Assembly: GCA_024278725.1 (NCBI GenBank)
Contig: JAJRSQ010000179.1
Location: 1-10,985, forward strand
Source: Chloroflexota bacterium
GTDB lineage: Bacteria > Chloroflexota > Anaerolineae > 4572-78
Reading direction: 5' to 3'
Length of the DNA stretch: 10,985 nt
Shown: positions 6,664-10,985 of the stretch, in pieces
Layout of the letters: every line of letters begins with the position of its first letter
Numbering within the stretch: the first letter of the stretch is position 1
The notes under the pieces: model-generated
Told to the model about the DNA's origin: nothing
Databases searched by the model: none
Seen by the model: only the letters and a program-made list of their open reading frames with translations
Program-made: the position numbers and the translations under genes

Positions 6664-8001
6664 CTAAGTTGTGTCCAAATCCGGGCTAAGTTCGAGTTGT
6701 TTAATCATAAAATCAAGGAGATGTTGCCAACTGTCAAAGTAGAGATAGCGGGTCAAGGTTTTAATGTCGTTGAAAAAGGTACGGCGGGCGCCCAATTCCC
6801 GTCGCAAAAGGCGATATTTAGCATCAACTAATTCCGGGACGGTATGAAAAAGAAAAGCGAGCAGATTGAGGGTCAACAAGAAACCGGCCGGATATTGTTG
6901 TCCGTGCCCGAAATTGTGTTCCAAATGGTAGCCTTTCGTTTTAAGCGTATTGTTATGTTCGTTTTCGACTTTCCAACGGGCGCGTCCGGCATCAGCAATG
7001 GGAAAAACGGTTTGCTCGGTGAGTTGATGATTGGTGACAAAGGTGTTGTAGTAGAGTTGTTTACCTGTTTGGCTGTGCGTGATAGTGACCTCACACCAAT
7101 TGACCAGCAAAGCATCATGTCCCCCTCGTAAGGGAACATCTTCGACAAAGCGACAGGTGATGATTTCGGTAAAGCGCCCATTGAAGTGTCGCCAAGTTAC
7201 TTGATCAACATCGTTGCCGGCAGCTAGGGAAGCGACCCATTCGTACAGGATCTGATGGGAGTCCGGTTTGCAGACAAAAATAAAGTTCAACTTTTGTGCT
7301 AAGATTAGTTGGCACAAAGGCTGATTACAATACAAATCGTCCCCTAACAAAGTAGCGCTGTAGGGATTGAATAGTCGGGCTTGTCGTTTGACCCAGCGTT
7401 TGGCTGCCATTCGTTCACAATCTTGTTTGTTGTGTCCATCTTGAGGCACAATGAACTCCGGTACCAAACTAATCACCGGAGTGTGCCCCGGGACAACAAT
7501 AACCGGCGTAATCGCCGTATGATAATAGGTTGTTTCCCCTTTGGTTGTAGTGCGATGTTGGCAATTGGGACAATGGATTGTTTTGGAGGAAAAGTAGCTT
7601 GTTCCATCCATTGAAATCAATAATTGCTCATTCAACACCCGAAACCGGTCTAATTCACCCGCTTGCTCCAGCGCTGAAAAAATTTCCTCAAAAAGCGGGT
7701 ATAAATGCCGTGGCGTTATTGGATCCAATAGAGAACGAATTTGATTATCACACGGTATTTTCTCTATCTGAAACAAGGAGCCAGCATTACTCCGCCCTTT
7801 ACTCTTCTCCATCGCTCGTTGATGAGACAGAAATGAAGGCGATTGAGTAAAGAAAACCGAAAACGCCGCCAACGCAGCATCTTTGATGCGATAACTCAGG
7901 TTTTTTCCGGTACGGTGATCGGGCAAATGCTCTAACCGACGGTTAAACTTTGCCACCAAGTTGTCGAAATCCAATAAATCTGCCATTGAAACCTGTCTCA
8001 T
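6664..8001 (-). CDS. IS transposase (DDE, IS4-like fold)
   Basis: A 445-residue intact transposase that would cut and rejoin DNA at the IS ends. The catalytic triad can be placed as Asp132 (SMDGTSYF), Asp221 or Asp222 (LLGDDLYCNQP) and Glu346 or Glu348 in RWKVENEHNNTLKTKG, an IS4-type C-terminal signature with a helical Glu-rich stretch. A CPNC pair (144-147) lies shortly after the first Asp and, with His143/His149 or His161 nearby, could bind zinc. The N-terminal 120 residues, including SYRIKDAALAAFSVFF and QSPSFLSHQR, are the DNA-binding part. No frameshift or internal stop is seen, so it may be active. ATG 8001 gives the longest frame; ATG 7986 (MADLLDFDN) has a slightly better upstream purine stretch (GAGACAGG). 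Subfamily placement is uncertain. Confidence 0.9.
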   Translation of the reverse strand: MRQVSMADLLDFDNLVAKFNRRLEHLPDHRTGKNLSYRIKDAALAAFSVFFTQSPSFLSHQRAMEKSKGRSNAGSLFQIEKIPCDNQIRSLLDPITPRHLYPLFEEIFSALEQAGELDRFRVLNEQLLISMDGTSYFSSKTIHCPNCQHRTTTKGETTYYHTAITPVIVVPGHTPVISLVPEFIVPQDGHNKQDCERMAAKRWVKRQARLFNPYSATLLGDDLYCNQPLCQLILAQKLNFIFVCKPDSHQILYEWVASLAAGNDVDQVTWRHFNGRFTEIITCRFVEDVPLRGGHDALLVNWCEVTITHSQTGKQLYYNTFVTNHQLTEQTVFPIADAGRARWKVENEHNNTLKTKGYHLEHNFGHGQQYPAGFLLTLNLLAFLFHTVPELVDAKYRLLRRELGARRTFFNDIKTLTRYLYFDSWQHLLDFMIKQLELSPDLDTT

Positions 8002-8056
8002 GTTGAAATATGGACCACTTTAATCCTTTTCTTCCCGAGAGCAAATACATCCTGTT

Positions 8057-8071
8057 TCAAAATGAGAATTG
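8057..8071 (-). repeat. IS right terminal inverted repeat
   Basis: This is the exact inverted copy of 6649-6663, lying 56 bases upstream of the transposase start. Identity stops at the next outer base, which supports the boundary. Confidence 0.85.
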
Positions 8072-8092
8072 CTGGAGTGAACCGGTAGATGC

Positions 8093-8121
8093 TTGATTTT
8101 TGTCGGTATTTCGATTACAAT
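8093..8121 (+). promoter_or_regulatory. Promoter of the unknown two-gene unit
   Basis: TTGATT (8093-8098), a 17-base spacer and TACAAT (8116-8121). The -35 box lies 21 bp outside the IS right end, so the promoter was left intact by the insertion. The predicted leader is only about 10 bases and carries AGGAGAAGG. Confidence 0.7.
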
Positions 8122-8138
8122 TCATCAGGAGAAGGATA

Positions 8139-8369
8139 ATGCCTCAAAAACACAAATTTTATCCTGAAGAGATCAAACGATTGCGTGAAGCATGGCTGAA
8201 AATGCGTCAGCGGCGTTCAGAGGGAACGGGCAGCGCTTGGGGAGAACATTACATCTTGCGCAAGATTTTGCGTGAGTGTGGCGTTCATATCGAATTTGAA
8301 AGCAGCTCTCAAATAGAAAACTATGTTGAACACGTAATCACTTACGGGGAGGCACCCGATGTCTATTGA
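8139..8369 (+). CDS. Small protein of unknown function (76 aa), first gene of an overlapping pair
   Basis: 76 residues, not recognised as any family. The N-terminal half is strongly basic and helical (MPQKHKFYPEEIKRLREAW, then KMRQRR); the second half is mixed, with GSAWGEHYILRKIL followed by an acidic tail ending EAPDVY. A basic helix followed by an acidic end is compatible with nucleic-acid or partner binding, but this is only composition. ATG 8139 follows AGGAGAAGG by 3-8 bases; the frame stays open upstream to a TTG at 8100, but that lies inside the promoter. The stop overlaps the next gene by 11 bases, so translation of the two is probably coupled. Confidence 0.78.
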   Translation: MPQKHKFYPEEIKRLREAWLKMRQRRSEGTGSAWGEHYILRKILRECGVHIEFESSSQIENYVEHVITYGEAPDVY

Positions 8370-8685
8370 TTTCCAATTTAAGCGCGGTGATATTGTTCGC
8401 GCTTTTGATGAGATTGCCGTTATTGTTGACGTGTTGCACAGTGAACAAACCGGCAACTTGTGTATATATGTCCGTTTTATCCGAAACCTTGGCAATACTC
8501 GTCCCTATGATATGCTCGAAGTTTCGCCGGAGCGCACTCTGGGTGTGGAGACGTGGACACCGGCCACACCGGAAGATTTAGAAGAAGCGTTGAAGAAGCG
8601 CCGAGAAGTGTTGTCTCGGGAAATAGACGAACTGCGTGCCCTCACGCAACCGGCGGCCGCGGATGTTGCCGTAGAAGTTGTTTGA
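8359..8685 (+). CDS. Protein of unknown function (108 aa), second gene of an overlapping pair
   Basis: 108 residues. Residues 1-45 alternate hydrophobic and charged as in a small beta barrel (FKRGDIVRAFDEIAVIVDV, then CIYVRFIR); residues 71-97 (EDLEEALKKRR through EIDELRAL) form a long charged amphipathic helix, likely a coiled coil; the tail is Ala/Val-rich. The N-terminal part looks like an SH3- or KOW-type barrel to the eye, but no family is assigned. GGGGAGG lies 7 bases before ATG 8359, and the start overlaps the upstream gene by 11 bases. A terminator follows at 8715-8744, so the pair forms a two-gene unit. Confidence 0.8.
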   Translation: MSIDFQFKRGDIVRAFDEIAVIVDVLHSEQTGNLCIYVRFIRNLGNTRPYDMLEVSPERTLGVETWTPATPEDLEEALKKRREVLSREIDELRALTQPAAADVAVEVV

Positions 8686-8695
8686 ATGTCCCGTT

Positions 8696-8850
8696 AACTA
8701 AACACATCAACATCAAACCCCCTTCCTCCCGAAGGGGGTTTTTTGATTCCCAAAAACAAGGAGGCAAAAAATGAAAAAACAAAAACACCGCAAAAACAAA
8801 AACGACCACCGCGCCGGAGCCAAATTTCGCACCTTGCAGCGCCGCAAAAG
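8696..8850 (+). repeat. Direct repeat, copy 1: terminator + ribosome binding site + basic ORF
   Basis: From AACTAAA to the CGCAAAAG near the end of the tiny ORF, this segment matches 9539-9690. The terminator 3' arm, T run, AAGGAGG site and first 30 bases of the ORF are nearly or fully identical. The region before the hairpin and the later codons have diverged. The two copies flank hicAB. Confidence 0.85.
8715..8744 (+). terminator. Terminator of the two-gene unit (duplicated hairpin, copy 1)
   Basis: Stem AAACCCCCTTC/GAAGGGGGTTT (8715-8725 with 8731-8741), loop CTCCC, then a T run to 8744. It lies 29 bases after the stop at 8685 and 26 bases before the ATG of the tiny basic ORF. It could also act as an attenuator for that ORF. 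Confidence 0.88.
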
Positions 8851-8854
8851 ATAG
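8771..8854 (+). CDS. Tiny Lys/Arg-rich ORF (27 aa), shorter copy of the ORF at 9612
   Basis: The frame encodes MKKQKHRKNKN at the start and LQRRKR at the end, with no acidic residue except one Asp. The ribosome binding site AAGGAGG (8758-8764) is a perfect anti-16S match 6 bases before the ATG. The first 10 residues are identical to the 43-residue ORF at 9612, and the copies also share the A-AK-R-LQRRK pattern. This copy ends at a TAG exactly where the DNA similarity stops, so it is probably truncated by whatever placed the hicAB segment here. No promoter lies between the terminator and the ORF, so expression would need read-through. It may be functional, a remnant, or only a leader. Confidence 0.5.
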   Translation: MKKQKHRKNKNDHRAGAKFRTLQRRKR

Positions 8855-8894
8855 CACTTCGGGGGCGAGTATTTTGGAAGCGATTAGTCATAGG

Positions 8895-8923
8895 TTGACA
8901 ATGGTACTGAACTATGGTACTAT
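8895..8923 (+). promoter_or_regulatory. hicAB promoter with iterated operator-like sites; leaderless start
   Basis: TTGACA (8895-8900), a 17-base spacer and TACTAT (8918-8923). The A of the hicA ATG is 7 bases past the -10 box, at the expected start of transcription, and no Shine-Dalgarno sequence precedes it. The sequence ATGGTACT occurs twice (8901-8908 and 8914-8921, 13-bp period), covering the spacer and -10 box, a natural place for HicB to bind and repress. Confidence 0.78.
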
Positions 8924-8929
8924 TTTAGC

Positions 8930-9184
8930 ATGAAGCGCAAGCACCGGAAAACACTCGAGCTGATATTTGCCCGTCCTACGAGCGGAAGTATCAAGTGGAA
9001 GGACATCGAATCTTTGTTAATTAGCCTGGGAGCGGAACTGAGCGAGCGAGAAGGATCGCGTATCGGAGTCAAGTTGTTTGGCGACCGGCGAGTTTTTCAT
9101 CGCCCGCACCCGTCTCCCAATACAGACAAAGGGGCGGTCGCGAGTATCAGGAAGTGGCTGGAAGAAAATGAGGTGAAACCATGA
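8930..9184 (+). CDS. hicA: HicA family toxin (mRNA interferase-type)
   Basis: 84 residues, matching the HicA subfamily that starts KHRKTLE-IFA and has SGSIKWKDIESLL, EGSRIGVKLFG, FHRPHP (56-61) and PNTDKGAVASIRKWLEE. HicA toxins have a double-stranded-RNA-binding-like fold and cut or block mRNA until bound by HicB. The position that is GSH in E. coli-type HicA is GSR (42-44) here; to my memory this is normal for this subfamily, where His57 and His60 are the conserved histidines, so it should not be read as an inactive toxin. The ATG at 8930 coincides with the predicted transcript start, so the mRNA appears leaderless. The last four bases overlap the hicB start (ATGA). Confidence 0.93.
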   Translation: MKRKHRKTLELIFARPTSGSIKWKDIESLLISLGAELSEREGSRIGVKLFGDRRVFHRPHPSPNTDKGAVASIRKWLEENEVKP

Positions 9185-9525
9185 GAAACGTAAACGTGAT
9201 GGAAATCCAAGGCTATCGAGCGATTATCCAATACGATCCTGAAATTGAGATGTTCCGGGGAGAATTCATCGGCATTAATGGCGGCGCGGATTTTTACGCC
9301 AAAGATGTTGAAGGACTGCGTCGGGAAGGTGAACTTTCTCTGAAAGTTTTCCTGGATATGTGCCGGGAAGATGGTGTAGAGCCGCGCAAGGAATATTCCG
9401 GCAAATTTAATTTGCGCGTGCCCCCGGAATTGCACGCTGAAATTGCAAGCAGGGCATCAGCGGCGGGTAAAAGCTTAAATCAGTGGGTGATAGATACCCT
9501 GAAAGAATCAACCCTGACCGGCTGA
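9181..9525 (+). CDS. hicB: HicB family antitoxin
   Basis: 114 residues. Residues about 9-65 are the partly degraded RNase-H-like HicB domain (YRAIIQYDPEIEMFRGEFIG, then FYAKDVEGLRREGELSLKVF), which binds the toxin. Residues about 75-107 (GKFNLRVPPELHAEIAS and GKSLNQWVIDTL) form a ribbon-helix-helix DNA-binding domain for autoregulation at the promoter. The ATG at 9181 overlaps the hicA stop by 4 bases and has GAGGTG upstream inside hicA, so the two are translationally coupled. The gene is followed after 32 bases by the duplicated terminator. The order toxin then antitoxin is usual for hic loci. Confidence 0.92.
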   Translation: MRNVNVMEIQGYRAIIQYDPEIEMFRGEFIGINGGADFYAKDVEGLRREGELSLKVFLDMCREDGVEPRKEYSGKFNLRVPPELHAEIASRASAAGKSLNQWVIDTLKESTLTG

Positions 9526-9538
9526 CCTGTATCGGCAC

Positions 9539-9690
9539 AACTAAAAACGCCAATCTCAACCCCCCTTCACCCCGAAGGGGGTTTTTTGATTCCCCAAAAA
9601 GGAGGCAAAAAATGAAAAAACAAAAACACCGCAAAAACAAAGACGGCCGCCGCGCCAAAGCCAAGTCTCGCGCTTTGCAACGCCGTAAAG
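9539..9690 (+). repeat. Direct repeat, copy 2: terminator + ribosome binding site + basic ORF
   Basis: Homologous to 8696-8850 with a 2-base length difference before the ATG. Similarity ends at 9690, the point where copy 1 runs into its stop codon. Deleting one repeat unit (8851-9690) would fuse copy 1 to the rest of the 43-codon ORF and leave it open, which suggests hicAB and one repeat copy came in together. Confidence 0.85.
9558..9587 (+). terminator. Terminator of hicAB (duplicated hairpin, copy 2)
   Basis: Stem CCCCCTTC/GAAGGGGG (9561-9568 with 9574-9581), loop ACCCC, flanked by AA and a six-T run to 9587. The loop and 5' flank differ from copy 1 while the stem is kept, as expected for a structure under selection. 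It lies 24 bases before the ATG at 9612. Confidence 0.88.
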
Positions 9691-9743
9691 CGCGGCGCGG
9701 TAAACAGGTTTTGCTGGACCTCAGTTTCCGGAGCGGCGACTGA
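9612..9743 (+). CDS. Small Lys/Arg-rich protein (43 aa), first ORF of the downstream series
   Basis: 43 residues; residues 1-31 carry 18 Lys/Arg (MKKQKHRKNKDGRRAKAKSR, then LQRRKARRGK), and the tail VLLDLSFRSGD is ordinary. It is probably disordered and nucleic-acid or ribosome binding, but no family is recognised. AAGGAGG (9599-9605) is a perfect ribosome binding site, 6 bases before the ATG; the frame is open further upstream but would run through the terminator hairpin. Its TGA shares one base with the ATG of the next gene (TGATG), so it probably drives or couples translation of that gene. It is the longer relative of the ORF at 8771. Confidence 0.65.
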   Translation: MKKQKHRKNKDGRRAKAKSRALQRRKARRGKQVLLDLSFRSGD

Positions 9744-10207
9744 TGGAACGCACCCTGACTTTCGTCACGGTAGACGACCTTGCCTCCGGCGATGTCTTGC
9801 TCGGTGTGGAACAGCACGGCTTCGCGCTGCCCGACCTGCGCGTCAAACTTGCGCCCGACCGCGCCGAGCCGCTGTACGTCTCGCCGGGTATCCTCGACCA
9901 AGATTACCCGGTAGTGCTGCTGCCGGATACCCGCCTGACCGTCGGCGGGCTCATCGAGGCGGCGCGGCTGTACCTGCGCCTGTCCGGCGAGCACGGCGAT
10001 AGCCGGACCGCCGAGGTCGAAATACTGGTTCGGCAACCGACACCCGCCCCCGGCTACCCGGAATTCCGGGATGTACTGACATTGACCGGCTTGGAACGCG
10101 GTATTTTCGTTCATCCCCGGTTGGGGCGGGTTGGGTTTGACGTCATCGAAACGACACCCGTCACCGTGCCCGACCCGGTACAAATTCCCCTGCTGGCGGC
10201 GGTGTGA
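9743..10207 (+). CDS. Unknown protein (154 aa), probably beta-rich
   Basis: 154 residues with no family recognised. The sequence alternates short hydrophobic strands with Asp/Gly/Pro turns (LTFVTVDDLASGDVLLGV, YPVVLLPDTRLTVGGL), with one clear helix (LIEAARLYLRL). There is no membrane segment, signal or Cys. The start overlaps the previous stop (TGATG) and GGAG lies 9 bases upstream; the next gene starts one base after its stop, so it is inside an operon. GC content is clearly higher than in the hicAB and IS segments. The context, with a methylase-like gene two positions on, suggests a mobile or accessory island; its role is not known. Confidence 0.85.
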   Translation: MERTLTFVTVDDLASGDVLLGVEQHGFALPDLRVKLAPDRAEPLYVSPGILDQDYPVVLLPDTRLTVGGLIEAARLYLRLSGEHGDSRTAEVEILVRQPTPAPGYPEFRDVLTLTGLERGIFVHPRLGRVGFDVIETTPVTVPDPVQIPLLAAV

Positions 10208-10208
10208 C

Positions 10209-10838
10209 ATGCCGGTATTTGCCAACCCGACCGCGCTGCCCCCGGTGCAGGTGGGCGGCTATCGCTGCCGGGTAGACGCCTACGCCGCCGATGATGACGG
10301 TTTTGTCTTCGCCTCACTGCTGGGGGCGGTAACGGTCGTGGAAGCGGTCTGGGCGTATCTGGTCGTTTCGCATGGCGGTGTCGAGCTGGCCAATCACGTC
10401 TCCCTATCCCGCATCCCGGAACGCCAAAGCCTGCGCGATGAGGACGCAATGGTAAAGACCCGGTACCGCAAAAGCGTCGCCCGTCTGCCCGACAGCGAGG
10501 CAACGCATCTGCTGGTCGTTGCGGAGACCGCAATGCTGCCCGGTGTCAATCCCGATATCCCCGCCTACCTCATTAGCGACAGTCCGGATGGCGACCTGCT
10601 TCGGTTTTTCGCCATCTGGGACAAACTGCTGCCCTTTCCGGCGCGTCCGGAGTGGGCGGAGTTTCTGTGGAAGGCAGGATTGCGCCGGAATCTCATCAGC
10701 CCCCTGCCCGAAACACACGGCTGCCATACTTGGAAAATCATCCCCGACCGCGACACGTGGCAGACCATCGTCACCGGCGGCGTGGAAGACGGCGCGCTGA
10801 CGGTGAGCGCCGATGAGGAGGAATTGTGGCATTCCTAA
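10209..10838 (+). CDS. Unknown protein (209 aa) in the methyltransferase operon
   Basis: 209 residues; no family recognised. It is soluble, with a hydrophobic stretch AVTVVEAVWAYLVV, a section YLISDSPDGDLLRFFAIWD and a Trp-rich middle (RPEWAEFLWKAGLRR), and the C-terminus EDGALTVSADEEELWHS. ATG 10209 follows the upstream stop by one base, with the weak purine stretch GGCGGTG before it; the longer frame from 10131 would overlap the 154-residue gene heavily and encodes a low-quality Ser/Pro/Lys start. The 3' end overlaps the next gene by 13 bases and contains its AGGAGG site. The pattern of very short gaps or overlaps argues that this and its neighbours are made together. Confidence 0.85.
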   Translation: MPVFANPTALPPVQVGGYRCRVDAYAADDDGFVFASLLGAVTVVEAVWAYLVVSHGGVELANHVSLSRIPERQSLRDEDAMVKTRYRKSVARLPDSEATHLLVVAETAMLPGVNPDIPAYLISDSPDGDLLRFFAIWDKLLPFPARPEWAEFLWKAGLRRNLISPLPETHGCHTWKIIPDRDTWQTIVTGGVEDGALTVSADEEELWHS

Positions 10839-10985
10839 ACTCAAAGATGGTGATGGGCTACTACCGCACCCCCGATGTGGTAGTCGCTCGCGCCGCCAAA
10901 TTTCTCGAAGTCCCTGACCCCGAGGGGCTTTATCATTTGCTTGACCCCTGCACCGGTGAAGGGCTGGCGCTGGCAGATGTCCGCC
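10826..10985 (+). CDS. Putative SAM-dependent (DNA) methyltransferase, DUF6094-like (5' part only)
   Basis: Only 53 codons are seen before the window ends. The GTG start at 10826 follows AGGAGG (10816-10821) by four bases. Residues 11-20 are GYYRTPDVVV, followed by a helix, and then LLDPCTGEGLAL (38-49), a typical motif I for SAM binding in DNA adenine-type methylases (DPCxGxG, Asp40 to Gly46). The short distance from the GYYRTP start to motif I matches what I recall of DUF6094-type proteins, which resemble N6-adenine methylases and are met on mobile elements. The catalytic NPPY-type motif would lie beyond the window. It overlaps the preceding gene by 13 bases. Confidence 0.75.
   Translation, partial: MAFLNSKMVMGYYRTPDVVVARAAKFLEVPDPEGLYHLLDPCTGEGLALADVR

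Larger units (their letters stand above)
6649..8071 (-). mobile_element. Complete insertion sequence, DDE transposase (IS4-like/ISNCY-like), 1423 bp
   Basis: The element is bounded by 15-bp perfect inverted repeats (CAATTCTCATTTTGA at 6649-6663 and its complement at 8057-8071) and holds one full-length transposase gene. The stop codon lies just inside the left repeat. No clear target-site duplication is visible: the flanks read CTCAA on the left and CTGGA on the right. Either the duplication has decayed, is very short, or the true ends differ by a few bases. The element lies between two outward-facing genes and breaks neither. Confidence 0.88.

Noticed and set aside
6641..8080. Target-site duplication around the IS
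   Set aside because: The bases just outside the two inverted repeats (CTCAA and CTGGA) do not form a convincing duplication of any length.
8718..8764. CCTCC in the copy 1 hairpin loop as an anti-Shine-Dalgarno switch for the AAGGAGG site
   Set aside because: Copy 2 has ACCCC in the loop and lacks the complement, so the pairing is not conserved between the two copies.
8930..9184. HicA scored as an inactive toxin because GSH is replaced by GSR
   Set aside because: The rest of the sequence fits a HicA subfamily in which GSR is usual and the conserved histidines are in FHRPHP, so loss of activity is not supported.
8690..9545. Integron-type cassette array with attC sites (GTTAAC near 8693)
   Set aside because: No paired core sites with the expected spacing are present at both boundaries, no integrase is visible, and each unit has its own promoter.
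9407..10225. 272-codon open frame on the minus strand
   Set aside because: It runs antisense across the hicB end, a terminator, the basic ORF and the 154-residue gene; composition is shadow-like and there are no start signals.
1..10985. CRISPR array
   Set aside because: No regularly spaced repeat series was found; the only iterated sequences are the Pro/Thr-coding repeats, the hicAB-flanking pair and short operator-like motifs.

Overview
The window looks like part of a chromosome from the phylum Chloroflexota (Anaerolineae-like), possibly from a metagenome. Two clues point there: the long TPxPVPP-type proline/threonine linker in the membrane protein at 3210-3833, and the YLPLV tail motif in the glycosyltransferase at 1439-2986. 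Both are frequent in that phylum. This is inference; no marker gene is present.

The left half (1-6441) is ordinary chromosome. It holds the 5' part of a PqqD-domain/M50 membrane metalloprotease (minus), a compact tRNA-Arg(CCG) unit with its own promoter and terminator (minus), a GT39-type membrane glycosyltransferase (minus), a dispersed palindromic repeat, and a two-helix Pro/Thr-rich membrane protein (minus). Divergent from the last of these is a membrane-anchored penicillin-acylase-family hydrolase (plus) that ends in a strong terminator.

The middle (6442-8138) has an unlisted 34-codon hydrophobic protein gene (minus) with its own promoter and ribosome binding site. Next to it is an intact 1423-bp insertion sequence with 15-bp perfect terminal inverted repeats. 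The IS landed between two outward-facing promoters, about 20 bp from each -35 box.

The right part (8093-10985) is accessory DNA, all on the plus strand. A promoter drives two overlapping small unknown genes (76 and 108 codons), followed by a terminator and a tiny Lys/Arg-rich ORF (27 codons). A second promoter then drives a HicA/HicB toxin-antitoxin pair that appears leaderless, followed by a second copy of the same terminator and tiny ORF, here 43 codons long. That longer copy opens a tightly overlapping series: an unknown 154-residue protein, an unknown 209-residue protein, and the start of a putative DUF6094-like SAM-dependent methyltransferase that runs off the right edge. The duplicated terminator/leader/basic-peptide module flanking hicAB, and the unknown gene pair that occupies the same layout as hicAB, are the most unusual structures in the window.
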